The notes: a model not told the origin generated them from the sequence alone. Shown: positions 51,992 through 60,857, counted from the stretch's first letter. The stretch: 64,000 nucleotides of DNA from Roseburia_D yibonii (GCF_014297335.1 NZ_JACOQH010000001.1:62001-126000); one strand, 5' to 3'. Translations and numbers: made by a program.

Positions 51992-52600
51992 ATGGATCAT
52001 TTGGAACAAAATCTTTCAGACCCTATTGAAAATGCCGCTGTACCCTCTGCCCAGAATGCGATACGGGTATCAAACGCTGTCATTCAAAACATTTCCTATG
52101 ATAAGGACACTGCATATGTAACGATCGCCTACAACAACTGTACCCGCTGCAACGCGCCGGAAATGCTTGTCACCCTGATCGTTTCGGGCAATACGATCCT
52201 CTTGGACGAAAACGGTGATCTGATCACCCCGGAAGACTTGCAGACCGGTATGATCGTCCATGCCACCTTCTCGACCAATATGACAAGAAGCAATCCGCCG
52301 CAGGCACAGGCATACCGGATCCGCATCTCCGGCCGCCCGGAGGTTGGAAACATAACCATCGGAAGAATCATCAACATTGACACCCGAAATCAGTTTTTCA
52401 TTACCATGAGTGATGGAAATCCGGCCACCATGATACGATTCAACGTTTCCCCAAATACGGTCGTTTTAGATTCGATCGGACGGCAGATCAGTTTTTCGAG
52501 ACTGGTGCCCGGTCTTCTGGTCAGCGTACAGCATGCTTCTTTCCTCACCGCAAGCATCCCGCCGCAGACAACCGCATTTGTCGTTCAGATCATGCGGTGA
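51992..52600 (+). CDS. Unknown protein with an internal duplication (DUF5666-like beta repeats)
   Basis: A 202-aa soluble protein with no signal peptide. Two repeats of about 65 residues align well: NTILLDENGDLITPEDLQTG...SNPPQAQAYRIRI (about 60-115) and NTVVLDSIGRQISFSRLVPG...SIPPQTTAFVVQI (about 145-200). Shared positions are NT..LD..G..I, a G-V turn, and S-PPQ--A. The pattern resembles small beta-barrels of the DUF5666 type. One CxxC-like pair (CTRC) occurs in the first half. ATG 51992 follows AGAGG; the same frame is open upstream to 51323 but runs antisense to rnhA and is not real. Function unknown. Confidence 0.78.
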   Translation: MDHLEQNLSDPIENAAVPSAQNAIRVSNAVIQNISYDKDTAYVTIAYNNCTRCNAPEMLVTLIVSGNTILLDENGDLITPEDLQTGMIVHATFSTNMTRSNPPQAQAYRIRISGRPEVGNITIGRIINIDTRNQFFITMSDGNPATMIRFNVSPNTVVLDSIGRQISFSRLVPGLLVSVQHASFLTASIPPQTTAFVVQIMR

Positions 52601-52616
52601 TGGTTTTGTAAGCATA

Positions 52617-52655
52617 TAAAAAACCCGGCAGAGCGATTTCTGCCGGGATTAAAAT
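52617..52655. terminator. Bidirectional terminator
   Basis: Stem CCCGGCAGA (52623-52631) / TCTGCCGGG (52638-52646). On the minus strand it is followed by TTTTTTATATG, a strong terminator for the gene ending at 52670; on the plus strand ATTAAAATT follows, weaker. Confidence 0.85.
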
Positions 52656-52669
52656 TCCCTGTTGGCATA

Positions 52670-53092
52670 TTAGCCTTTCTTATTGCCTACTTTTTTCATT
52701 GCAAAATAATGAAGAGCGAACGAAACAATCGAAAATACAATAATAGAAAATATAGGTGAATTATTTTCCGAAACTGTTACATACTCCGAATTATATTTTT
52801 GACTAACTTCATAGATGTCATTTGCACCTGTAACTGCAGTAATACATATATATTCTACAACCAAACTTATAAAATTAAACCCAGAACAAATAGCTGCACA
52901 TTGCAGATAATTGTCCTTTTCCGGATCTTTATCGCGATTTATTAATGTACTTACTATAATACTGAGTATGATTGGCACAAAAGAAAATAATAATTGCATA
53001 AACACATCCAATTGTTGAAGCATTAATAAAAAAATGCCTAAAACGAAAATATTAACACAAACACTTGCACACAGATTCTTTTTTATATTCAT
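52670..53092 (-). CDS. Small integral membrane protein of the ABC/TCS island
   Basis: A 140-aa protein with about four hydrophobic helices (CASVCVNIFVLGIFLLML, LLFSFVPIILSIIVSTL, GFNFISLVVEYICITAV, SIIVFSIVSFALHYFAM) and a lysine-rich C-terminus. It starts MNIKKN at 53092 after AGGAGGG. No family recognised. Codon use is A+T-rich like its neighbours. It lies 161 nt after the ABC permease; an immunity or accessory role is possible from position only. Confidence 0.7.
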   Translation of the reverse strand: MNIKKNLCASVCVNIFVLGIFLLMLQQLDVFMQLLFSFVPIILSIIVSTLINRDKDPEKDNYLQCAAICSGFNFISLVVEYICITAVTGANDIYEVSQKYNSEYVTVSENNSPIFSIIVFSIVSFALHYFAMKKVGNKKG

Positions 53093-53253
53093 GTTTTCCC
53101 TCCTAAAGACTTCCTCTAAATTGCCACTATATGTCTCTGTCTGTACGGACAATAATACAATCGCTCTCATTTCATAATTTAAGAGCAAATATATATAACA
53201 CTAAACAACAAATCATACATATTACACTATCTTATCAACACCCGTTTTCTTCA

Positions 53254-54024
53254 TCATATATCACTCTTTTCAAATTTTTTTTTGCCCAGTATTATACCAA
53301 ACACAGAATAAATAGAAACCAGCATAAGTAATACACCTAAGCATTTCCACTCACATTTTCCCACATCTGAGTTTACTATCTTTTCTACATAGTATATTGG
53401 GACAAAATATTTTACATAAGAAAACTCTTTTAAATACATGAAAGCCAACCACACAAAAATAAATATACCCATTGCCTGAAATGATTTTTTATACGCACCT
53501 AAAAACAATGAAATATTCACCGTAAATATGAAACATAGCAAAATTGCCAATATATTCACAAGGTAATATAGCAATTCTCCCTTCCTGCAAAACTCTGGAA
53601 CTGCGATATCCGCTCTCCTTATCGTAAATAAATAGAAACATATAATTGAAGTTATAATAAAAATCAACGTCGTAATAACTGCTAATATAAGATATGCAGT
53701 ATTTTTAGCCAGATATATTTTCTTTCTATTATTAATCCGTTGCGTATATAACTGGATACTTTTATTTTCTATTTCTCCCCTCAAAGATCTAATCACACAA
53801 ACAGAGAGTATGATAAAATAGATAAAACACATATATACAAAAGTATACATTTCAGATGCAAAAGCTAAACCAGACACTTTCTGCCCTCCTACATAAGTAA
53901 AAGATTTTGAGTTCATGGCAAGCCCTATCGAATACATAATAGGAATAAACAACATAGAAACCATCAAAAGAAAATCTTTATGTTTAATAATTTTGATAAG
54001 CTCTATTTTCACTAAATCTTTCAT
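53254..54024 (-). CDS. ABC-2-type permease (peptide/antibiotic exporter-like)
   Basis: A 256-aa permease with six predicted helices; start MKDLVKIELIKIIKHKDFLLM is the usual cytoplasmic lead of ABC-2 permeases such as those of lantibiotic immunity and Bcr-type exporters. It begins 2 nt after the ATPase gene, forming a half- or homodimeric exporter with it. Substrate unknown. A+T-rich. Confidence 0.85.
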   Translation of the reverse strand: MKDLVKIELIKIIKHKDFLLMVSMLFIPIMYSIGLAMNSKSFTYVGGQKVSGLAFASEMYTFVYMCFIYFIILSVCVIRSLRGEIENKSIQLYTQRINNRKKIYLAKNTAYLILAVITTLIFIITSIICFYLFTIRRADIAVPEFCRKGELLYYLVNILAILLCFIFTVNISLFLGAYKKSFQAMGIFIFVWLAFMYLKEFSYVKYFVPIYYVEKIVNSDVGKCEWKCLGVLLMLVSIYSVFGIILGKKKFEKSDI

Positions 54025-54026
54025 TC

Positions 54027-54905
54027 TTATTCTCCCTTCAACATATTTTCCAGATCATTCTCCGAAGATTTAACAAATACAATTCTAGCGTGTGGTACAA
54101 TTGCCGCAATAACTTGATGAAGATCTGTGTTATTATTAAAAGCAAGACTTGATTTCTCAGTGTCTATCTCAACTCCAGGTATCCCTGCCATAGCCTGTAT
54201 CAATCCTTGGTTTACACTCTCTACTCCAATTTCATATTGTCCATCCTCTTCTAATCCTTTATCATAGATTTTTTTTCCATCTTTTATTACAATTACCCTT
54301 TCACATAAACTCCTGACTTCATCCAAATTGTGATCAGAAAATATCACGCCAATCTGCTTTTCTTTCACGATTTTCTTGATATATTCCTTCACCATTGCTC
54401 TGCCATTAATATCTAAGCCCACAAATGGCTCATCCAAAATCATAAATTTATATCCGTTTAACAAAGCCTGTGCGAACCCTAATCTTTGCTTCATTCCAAA
54501 GGAGAACGACTTCACAAATGTTTTCCCTTTACCTTCTAATCCAACTATTTTCAACACTTCATCCGACTGCTTACGTATCAACTTCTTATCCCATATTCCA
54601 ACTGCATTCTGAAGTAACCTTAAATTGTCATAGGTATTCATATAATCTAAAAAACTAGGTTGAATTAAGATGCCAAACTCTTTACGTATTTCACAATTTA
54701 CTAATAAGTCCTTATTCTCAAAACATATAGAACCCGCATCTGGAAAAATATTTCCTGCAATACAGTTTAATAAAGTCGTTTTTCCTGCTCCATTTTTTCC
54801 TATCAGGCCAACGATTTCTCCTTGATTAATCTGAAATGAAACGTCATCCAACGCTTTTTTCTCACCATAGTTCTTGGTCAATCCACTTACTTGCAAAGTC
54901 CTCAT
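54027..54905 (-). CDS. ABC transporter ATP-binding protein (exporter type)
   Basis: A 292-aa ATPase: Walker A GLIGKNGAGKTTLLN, Q-loop region FGILIQPSFLDY, signature FSFGMKQRLGFAQ, Walker B FMILDEPFVGLD, His switch FSDHNLDE. A C-terminal regulatory part of about 70 residues follows. ATG 54905 has GGGAGG 6 nt upstream. The type is that of bacitracin/lantibiotic resistance exporters (BcrA/NisF group) with the permease next door. Confidence 0.9.
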   Translation of the reverse strand: MRTLQVSGLTKNYGEKKALDDVSFQINQGEIVGLIGKNGAGKTTLLNCIAGNIFPDAGSICFENKDLLVNCEIRKEFGILIQPSFLDYMNTYDNLRLLQNAVGIWDKKLIRKQSDEVLKIVGLEGKGKTFVKSFSFGMKQRLGFAQALLNGYKFMILDEPFVGLDINGRAMVKEYIKKIVKEKQIGVIFSDHNLDEVRSLCERVIVIKDGKKIYDKGLEEDGQYEIGVESVNQGLIQAMAGIPGVEIDTEKSSLAFNNNTDLHQVIAAIVPHARIVFVKSSENDLENMLKGE

Positions 54906-54966
54906 AAAATTCCTCCCAAATTTTTCTTCACCTCTATCATTAAGTCCTATGATATCTTCCAAACGT

Positions 54967-54990
54967 TAATATTTTGATTTCCAAATATTA
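54967..54990. promoter_or_regulatory. Candidate operator upstream of the ABC genes
   Basis: A perfect 8-bp inverted repeat, TAATATTT / AAATATTA with an 8-nt spacer, about 60 nt before the ATPase start and in the likely promoter region. It could be the binding site of the adjacent response regulator; inferred from position. Confidence 0.4.
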
Positions 54991-55047
54991 AAAATACATA
55001 AATTTTTATCAGCCAATCTTTTCTTTTCCCTATTACAAGCGAATAAA

Positions 55048-55088
55048 ATAAAAAAACATCTTTCTCCAAAACGAAAAAGATGTTTTTC
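55048..55088. terminator. Terminator of the island's histidine kinase gene
   Basis: Stem AAAAAACATCTTT / AAAGATGTTTTT around TCCAAAACGAA; on the minus strand followed by TTTTTTTATTTT. It separates the two-component genes from the ABC genes into two transcripts. Confidence 0.85.
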
Positions 55089-55107
55089 CTAATATTTACT
55101 ATATATT

Positions 55108-56502
55108 CTATGATAAATCAATAACAAATGCTTTAGTATATTCTTTCCATCCTTGTTCCAAATATAATCTCCCGTTATGCATTTCTACAATCTTTTTTGT
55201 TATTGACAGTCCCAGTCCACTATTGTGTTTTTCTGGATTTCTGGCTTTATCTCCACAAACAAAAGGATCAAATATTTTATCCTTAATTTCTTCTGGTATC
55301 AGTTCTCCACTATCGGCTATAATAATTTTTTTCTGATCGGTCAGACAAACCAAAGCATTTATTCCTGTTGGATTGTGCTGTATTATATTATTTAATAAAT
55401 TTACAATCGCACGTTTTAATATCTTAAAATCAATTTCTGCTTCTACCTTTCGATTCGGTATATCAATTACAAGATTAATTTGATGTTCTTCAAACAATAG
55501 TATTTTCTCAGCAATAATCCGCCTTAAAAATTCTCCCAAATCATAATTTGTTAATGTTAGTTTATAATCTGCACAATCAAATCTTGTATAATCTAAAAGC
55601 AGTTCGATCAATTCTGCCAAATTAGTAGCATTTTCGTTGATAATCCGCATGCATTTTTCTTTATGCTCCTCTGTTACCCGCCCCTCTAATACCACTGAAG
55701 AATATCCTTGGATAATAGTAGTAGGTGTTTTTAAATCATGTCCGATATCTGTAAGTAACTGCTGCCGTTGTTGATATGAAACTCTTTTTTCTTCTTCCAT
55801 ATCAAATAATCTTTTAACCATACTATTAAATGAATCTCTTATTTCAACAAACTCTGTAACAGTATCAAAATCAACCCTTACCGAATAATTACCAGTACTA
55901 ATTTCGTTGAATGCATTTATTAACATATAAATAGGATTCGTTAATTCTTTTTTCATGTAACAAGATAGTCCCCAAACCGCAAGTATATATCCGGCTATGA
56001 TAACCAACATCCCTCCTATATATATAAGCAGTATGTTTCTAATACCGTACTTCATATTGGTGATAGTCACCGTTACTTGTACATATTTTGCAGGTATGCA
56101 TACAATCCCCAATCGTTCTTCACCCTTCTCATCCGTGAAGTACTTCATACTGGCATAAACCTTTTCATCATTCCTAAGTAATTCACCTTTTGTAAGTTCA
56201 ATTAGTTGTTGTTGCGTGTATGCTCCTACTTCTTCGTCATTCGTTGTATATATGACATGTAAGTCATCATCAAGTATACTCAGCCACCCTTCAATACTGC
56301 GAATATAATTTGTATCTATGCTTGAATATTCTTCAGATATCAAAGTATCTGCAAAATAATGCTGCGCCTCTGTTAATAAATACTTATCGCCCATCATCTG
56401 AATAAAAAAGTTCGCGCACAAAAAAACAACAAGTATAATCAAAGAGAATAAAATAAAATTTGTTTTAAGGAATTTACTAATATTTTTTCTTCTATTTTTC
56501 AA
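55108..56502 (-). CDS. Sensor histidine kinase of the ABC island
   Basis: A 464-aa kinase. Helix 1 at about 14-34, an extracellular sensor of about 120 residues, helix 2 at about 155-178, HAMP (EISTGNYSVRVDFD), HisKA with DIGHDLKTPTTIIQGYS (His255), and HATPase with NLLNNIIQHN and HNSGLGLSITKKI. The first glycine box reads DSGELIPEE, lacking the usual DxGxGI, but the G2 box is intact. Overlaps its regulator gene by 11 nt. Layout like NisK/VanS-type sensors. Confidence 0.9.
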   Translation of the reverse strand: MKNRRKNISKFLKTNFILFSLIILVVFLCANFFIQMMGDKYLLTEAQHYFADTLISEEYSSIDTNYIRSIEGWLSILDDDLHVIYTTNDEEVGAYTQQQLIELTKGELLRNDEKVYASMKYFTDEKGEERLGIVCIPAKYVQVTVTITNMKYGIRNILLIYIGGMLVIIAGYILAVWGLSCYMKKELTNPIYMLINAFNEISTGNYSVRVDFDTVTEFVEIRDSFNSMVKRLFDMEEEKRVSYQQRQQLLTDIGHDLKTPTTIIQGYSSVVLEGRVTEEHKEKCMRIINENATNLAELIELLLDYTRFDCADYKLTLTNYDLGEFLRRIIAEKILLFEEHQINLVIDIPNRKVEAEIDFKILKRAIVNLLNNIIQHNPTGINALVCLTDQKKIIIADSGELIPEEIKDKIFDPFVCGDKARNPEKHNSGLGLSITKKIVEMHNGRLYLEQGWKEYTKAFVIDLS

Positions 56503-57181
56503 ACCGATACCCCAATCCTCTTACAGTTTTTATCATTTGTGGATTCTTGGAATCATCTTCTATTTTATCACGCAACTTACTAATATAGACTACCACTGTA
56601 TTATCTGTGTAATAATACTCACTTTCCCATACCAGCTCAAAAATTTGTGCTTTTGTGAATACTCTGCCCGGCTCAGTCATAAAAAGTTTTAATAGTTTGT
56701 ATTCCATATACGTCAAATCAATTTCCTTATCCTTTTTATAAAGTTTACATTCACGTTGATCCAGCATCAAATCTCCGATAATAACTTTTTCATCTTGCTT
56801 TTCCTTTGAGCCGCCAAAATCATAAAAACGTCTCATTTGAGCGTTAATTCTCGCAACCAGTTCCAATGGATTAAACGGTTTGGCTAAATAATCATCTGCT
56901 CCCAAATTCAATCCCAAAATTTTATCCGCATCCTGGTTTTTAGCAGATAAAATAATAACCGGTACATTACTCCTCTTTCTTAGTCTTTTAATGACCTCAT
57001 ATCCATTTAACTTCGGAAGCATAATGTCCAAAACTACTAAATGAATTTCTTCTTTCTCAAAAATATTAATAGCTGATTCTCCATCACATGCCTCATAAAT
57101 AGAATATTCTTCCTGCTCCAGGTATATTTTTATTAAATCTATAATTTCCTGAGAATCCTCTACAATCAAAATATTCTTCAT
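56492..57181 (-). CDS. OmpR-family response regulator of the ABC island
   Basis: A 229-aa regulator. Receiver: IVEDSQ, phospho-acceptor Asp52 in VLDIMLPKLNG, AKPFNPLE. Winged helix: LTYMEYKLLKLFM, NTVVVYISKLRDKIEDD, GLGYRFEK. The likely target is the ABC operon downstream. ATG 57181 is preferred (GGGAG 7 nt upstream) over an in-frame TTG at 57187. Confidence 0.92.
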   Translation of the reverse strand: MKNILIVEDSQEIIDLIKIYLEQEEYSIYEACDGESAINIFEKEEIHLVVLDIMLPKLNGYEVIKRLRKRSNVPVIILSAKNQDADKILGLNLGADDYLAKPFNPLELVARINAQMRRFYDFGGSKEKQDEKVIIGDLMLDQRECKLYKKDKEIDLTYMEYKLLKLFMTEPGRVFTKAQIFELVWESEYYYTDNTVVVYISKLRDKIEDDSKNPQMIKTVRGLGYRFEK

Positions 57182-57215
57182 ACTCAAACTCCCTCTCCTT
57201 CATTTCTTAAAATTA

Positions 57216-57224
57216 ATTATATCA
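57216..57224 (-). promoter_or_regulatory. Extended -10 promoter of the island's two-component genes
   Basis: TGATATAAT on the minus strand (TG-N-TATAAT), 35 nt before the start codon. No good -35 at 17 nt; TTGAAA lies 20 nt upstream. Confidence 0.5.
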
Positions 57225-57363
57225 TAAATTGTTGATTCCTGTTTCAATACTTCAACCAAAACCTTCTTAACCGACGACAGAATCATACATACTTATTCTA
57301 CTGTAGAAAAGTGCTCTAACGAAATCAACTCAATGGATACACTATATATGGCCTTTTGAGTCC
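57225..57363. other. Gene-free spacer between the ABC island and prfA
   Basis: Of the 290 nt between the regulator gene and prfA, this A+T-rich part holds no plausible reading frame with a ribosome-binding site; I see no repeat or structured RNA in it apart from the adjacent promoter and terminator. Confidence 0.5.
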
Positions 57364-57404
57364 AAAAAAACGGCCTTCTGACATGCGTCAAAGACCGTTT
57401 TTTT
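57364..57404. terminator. Terminator of the rpmE-prfA gene block
   Basis: Arms AAAAAAACGG and CCGTTTTTTT with a partly paired middle (GTCTTTGACGCATGTCAGAAGG on the minus strand), about 68 nt after the prfA stop. Confidence 0.8.
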
Positions 57405-57471
57405 CACCATTTTATTTCATTCATGTATACAAATATTTTTCAAAAATCCAGTAGAAATCCAAATCTCCTGC

Positions 57472-58545
57472 TTATTCTTCATTCATATTCGCCAGTTTCT
57501 TCGCCTGGTCAGCCGCGATACATGCGTCAATGATCTCCTGGATATCTCCGTTCATGATCTTATCCAACTTATACAGGGTCAGACCGATTCTGTGGTCAGT
57601 CACACGTCCCTGCGGGAAGTTATAGGTACGGATCTTCTCGGAGCGGTCTCCGGTTCCGATCTGGCTGCGCCGGTCGGCCGCCTCTGCATCCTGACGTTTC
57701 TGTAATTCCATATCATAAAGCTTTGCTCTAAGAAGTGCAAACGCTTTCGCTTTATTCTGGATCTGTGATTTCTCTGTCTGGCTGTAGATCACGATTCCGG
57801 TCGGATAATGTGTCAGTCGTACCGCAGAATCGGTTGTGTTGACACACTGACCACCGTTTCCGGAAGCACGCATAACATCGATACGGATATCCTTGTCCTC
57901 GATCTCCACATCAAATTCTTCCGCCTCCGGCATCACTGCGACACTGATCGTGGATGTGTGGATACGTCCGCCGGATTCTGTCTCCGGGATACGCTGTACA
58001 CGATGTACACCGGATTCATATTTCATCACGGAATAAGCGCCCTGACCGGTGATCATAAAGTTCACCTTTTTCATTCCGCCGATTCCGATCTCCTCGCACT
58101 CAAGTGTTTCGACTTTCCAGCGTTTGCTTTCCGCATAATGCATATACATACGATAAATCTCTGCCGCGAAAAGTGCCGCCTCGTCTCCGCCTGCGCCGGC
58201 ACGGATCTCAACGATAACGTTCTTATCATCATTCGGGTCCTTCGGCAGTAACAGGATCTTCAATTTTTCCTCGAGTTCTTCTACTTTTGCGCGGGACTCG
58301 TTCAGCTCTTCCTTCGCGAGCTCACGCATTTCCTCATCGCTCTCCTCCTTGAGCAGCTCCAGGGACTCCTCAATGTTTTGCTTATTCTGCTTATATTCGC
58401 GGTAAGTTTCCACTAACGGAGTCAGATCGCTCTGCTCCTTCATCAGGCGCTTGAAACGATTCGGATCATTTGCGACATCCGGTTCGCTCAGTTCATTCAT
58501 CAATTCTTCATAGCGCGCCACGGTATCTTCTAATTTATCAAACAT
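57472..58545 (-). CDS. prfA: Peptide chain release factor 1
   Basis: A 357-aa RF1 that recognises UAA and UAG. It has the GGQ loop RASGNGGQCVNTTDSAVRLTH, where Gln is methylated by PrmC. RF1 rather than RF2 is supported by the single-frame gene (RF2 usually has a programmed frameshift) and by linkage to prmC. Its ATG overlaps the prmC stop by 8 nt. Confidence 0.97.
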   Translation of the reverse strand: MFDKLEDTVARYEELMNELSEPDVANDPNRFKRLMKEQSDLTPLVETYREYKQNKQNIEESLELLKEESDEEMRELAKEELNESRAKVEELEEKLKILLLPKDPNDDKNVIVEIRAGAGGDEAALFAAEIYRMYMHYAESKRWKVETLECEEIGIGGMKKVNFMITGQGAYSVMKYESGVHRVQRIPETESGGRIHTSTISVAVMPEAEEFDVEIEDKDIRIDVMRASGNGGQCVNTTDSAVRLTHYPTGIVIYSQTEKSQIQNKAKAFALLRAKLYDMELQKRQDAEAADRRSQIGTGDRSEKIRTYNFPQGRVTDHRIGLTLYKLDKIMNGDIQEIIDACIAADQAKKLANMNEE

Positions 58546-59377
58546 GCTCTTTTTTCCTTCCTTTTACAACACGGTCATTTCCCGCAAGATCTTTGATCAC
58601 TTCCACCTGCGTATATCCACACTGACGCATCATGGCGGAAACCGCCTCTCCCTGGTCATAACCGATCTCAAAATATAAATAGCCGTCCGAAGTCAGATAC
58701 TCCGGACTTTTTTCTGTGATGATACGATAAAAATAAAGTCCATCCTCTTTTCCGTCCAGTGCATCCACCGGCTCAAAATCCCGCACTTCCGGCATCAGCC
58801 CCGGGATCTCACCCGTAGGAATATAAGGCGGATTGGAAACGATCAGATCAAACGTGCCGGAAATATTTTCAAACAGGTCACTGCGCTCCCATTCCACTTC
58901 AACTTCATTGGCTTTCGCGTTTTCTTTTGCCACAAGAAGCGCCTGCTTTGAAATATCGCTTCCCGTGCATGAAATATCCGCAACATTTTTTGCCAGACTG
59001 ATGATAATACATCCGCTTCCGGTACACAGATCGAGCACCCGCATTCCCGGCTCCACGACACGCAGTGCTTCTTCCACCAGTGTCTCCGTGTCCTGCCTCG
59101 GGATCAGCACATTGGAATTGACCTTAAATTTCAGTCCCATAAATTCCTGCTCTCCGATGATGTACTGTAACGGCACATGCTCCGCGCGCTTATGAACCGT
59201 GCTCTCATATTCACTCTGCTGCTCTGCCGTCAGCTCATCCTCTTCATGCAGATAATAAAAATTCCGGTCGATCTTACATGCCATCTGAAGCAGATACCAT
59301 GCATCTATCTTTGCATCCGCAATATTTTCTTTTTGTAATATCCTGGTTCCGGTCTCGATTGCTTCGCGATATGTCAT
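58538..59377 (-). CDS. prmC: Release factor glutamine methyltransferase
   Basis: A 279-aa AdoMet-dependent enzyme that methylates the GGQ glutamine of release factors. It has an N-terminal helical domain, the AdoMet motif VLDLCTGSGCIIISLA, and catalytic NPPY in LIVSNPPYIPTGEI. ATG overlaps the DUF1385 stop by 4 nt; directly upstream of its substrate gene prfA. Confidence 0.97.
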   Translation of the reverse strand: MTYREAIETGTRILQKENIADAKIDAWYLLQMACKIDRNFYYLHEEDELTAEQQSEYESTVHKRAEHVPLQYIIGEQEFMGLKFKVNSNVLIPRQDTETLVEEALRVVEPGMRVLDLCTGSGCIIISLAKNVADISCTGSDISKQALLVAKENAKANEVEVEWERSDLFENISGTFDLIVSNPPYIPTGEIPGLMPEVRDFEPVDALDGKEDGLYFYRIITEKSPEYLTSDGYLYFEIGYDQGEAVSAMMRQCGYTQVEVIKDLAGNDRVVKGRKKEHV

Positions 59378-60321
59378 ACCTGCCCCTTCTTATTTTCTGT
59401 ATCCGTCCACGCAAATTCTACCGCGAGATATGCTCTCCAGTCAAAGATCGCCTCCACCGACGCAATGCCGACTTCGATCATCGCATCGTCCGGCTCTCTG
59501 GTCGTAAGCCCCTGGAGCATCAACCCCGGCTTGCTGATCAGATTCACAAATCCATTGTCACTTCTGCCGGCAAGACGTATCAGCTCATAGGACACGCCTG
59601 CGATCACCGGGATCAGCGCAAGTCTTAAAAACAGACGAAGTACCGGGGAATCCACACGGATAAACGCAAAAAAGATAATACTGACGATCATGACAAACAG
59701 TAAAAAACTGGTTCCGCAGCGCTTATGCTGTCTGGAACTTTTTCGCACATTTTCCACGGTAAGTTCCATCCCATGCTCGATACAGTTGATACATTTATGC
59801 TCCGCGCCATGATACATAAACACCCGCTTAATATCCTCCATACAGGAAATTAACAGGATATAACCGATGAAGATCGCAAGCCGGATCACACCCTCGATCA
59901 GCGCAAGTACCGTCTGTGATGCCACAAAACGGCGAAAGACCAGCGAAAGGTAATAGGGTAACACCATAAATACCGCGACTGCCACGATGACAGAGAACGC
60001 TACCGTGATCCCCATTTCTCTTTTTTCTTTCTTTTCGGCCTTCGCCGGATCTTCTTCCTTCTTTTTTTTATCTTCTTCCTCGAAAAAAGATGCCGAGTAT
60101 GTCAGACTGCGCATTCCCAGTACCAGGGAATCTATAAAATTAAGTACACCGCGAATCACCGGTGCATTTTTTAACGTCTTATTTTTTACCAGACCCGGAT
60201 AGTCAAATGTCTGCGCACAGATCTCCCCATCCGGTTTTCGGACAGCAACCGCATAGCGGTCCTGGTTTTTCATCATGACACCTTCCATGACTGCCTGCCC
60301 GCCGATTCCTGAATATCGCAT
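59374..60321 (-). CDS. DUF1385-family membrane protein
   Basis: A 315-aa protein: YSGIGGQAVMEGVMMKN at the N-terminus is the family signature, followed by several membrane helices and the conserved segment FMYHGAEHKCINCIEHG with RQHKRCGTSFL. Function unknown, but the gene is nearly always between rpmE and prmC-prfA in Clostridia. ATG 60321 has AAAGGAG about 7 nt upstream; the longer frame (60393) would overlap the rpmE terminator. Confidence 0.92.
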   Translation of the reverse strand: MRYSGIGGQAVMEGVMMKNQDRYAVAVRKPDGEICAQTFDYPGLVKNKTLKNAPVIRGVLNFIDSLVLGMRSLTYSASFFEEEDKKKKEEDPAKAEKKEKREMGITVAFSVIVAVAVFMVLPYYLSLVFRRFVASQTVLALIEGVIRLAIFIGYILLISCMEDIKRVFMYHGAEHKCINCIEHGMELTVENVRKSSRQHKRCGTSFLLFVMIVSIIFFAFIRVDSPVLRLFLRLALIPVIAGVSYELIRLAGRSDNGFVNLISKPGLMLQGLTTREPDDAMIEVGIASVEAIFDWRAYLAVEFAWTDTENKKGQV

Positions 60322-60347
60322 GAACCGCTCCTTTTCATTGCTTGTCT

Positions 60348-60384
60348 CAAAAAAAGGTTGAGATTTCACAACCTCAACCTTATC
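60348..60384. terminator. Terminator after rpmE
   Basis: Stem AAGGTTGAG / CTCAACCTT with a 10-nt loop, followed on the minus strand by TTTTTGAGAC. Located between rpmE and DUF1385, it may act as an attenuator for the downstream genes. Confidence 0.8.
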
Positions 60385-60401
60385 TTTCCACAATCTGTTA
60401 C

Positions 60402-60602
60402 TTATTTCATGCCGTATTTCTTATTGAACTGCTCAATACGTCCACGCGCCTGATTTGCTTTCTGCTGTCCTGTATAGAAAGGATGGCATTTGGAGCAAAT
60501 TTCAACGTGAAGTTCCTGTTTGGTAGAACCTGTAACGAATGTATTTCCACAGTTACATGTAACAGTTGCCTGATAATAATCCGGATGTATTCCTTCTCTC
60601 AT
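60402..60602 (-). CDS. rpmE: 50S ribosomal protein L31 (zinc form)
   Basis: A 66-aa protein, MREGIHPDYYQATVTCNCGN then GSTKQELHVEICSKCHPFYTG. Cysteines CxC and CxxC make it the zinc-binding C+ type L31. ATG 60602 follows AGAGGTGAAAATC; an ATG at 60611 lies inside that site. In Clostridia rho is often upstream; here a mobile element lies there instead. Confidence 0.97.
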   Translation of the reverse strand: MREGIHPDYYQATVTCNCGNTFVTGSTKQELHVEICSKCHPFYTGQQKANQARGRIEQFNKKYGMK

Positions 60603-60645
60603 GATTTTCACCTCTTCATTTTACTTTCCGATAAACAGCTTTATT

Positions 60646-60674
60646 ATTGTATCACAGGATTTTTTATTATGCAA
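60646..60674 (-). promoter_or_regulatory. Promoter of rpmE
   Basis: Minus strand: -35 TTGCAT (60669-60674), 17-nt spacer, -10 TACAAT (60646-60651), about 44 nt before ATG. The mobile element therefore ends upstream of 60674 and leaves this promoter intact. Confidence 0.8.
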
Positions 60675-60701
60675 GTATTTTTATATAATTTTCGTTTTCT
60701 T

Positions 60702-60731
60702 AAAAATGTCAACATTAAATTCGACATTTTT
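60702..60731. repeat. Inverted repeat, candidate end of the transposase-bearing element
   Basis: AAAAATGTC (60702-60710) and GACATTTTT (60723-60731) form a perfect 9-bp inverted repeat with 12-nt spacer, in A+T-rich DNA between the rpmE promoter and the transposase stop. Its place fits a transposon terminus, but only one end is in the window and I cannot confirm the match. Confidence 0.4.
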
Positions 60732-60857
60732 TCATGTTTTTATCGTTTTGCCGTTTTGCACAATACGTAGCCTGTTTTATTGTATATTTTCACTTTTAGG
60801 CAGCGCAATAGTAAGGCTGCCACTGCTGCCAGCCTCTCACGCTCCCTATTTCCGTTC

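Noticed and set aside
57472..58545. Release factor 2 with programmed frameshift
   Set aside because: The frame is continuous and the linkage to prmC is that of RF1.
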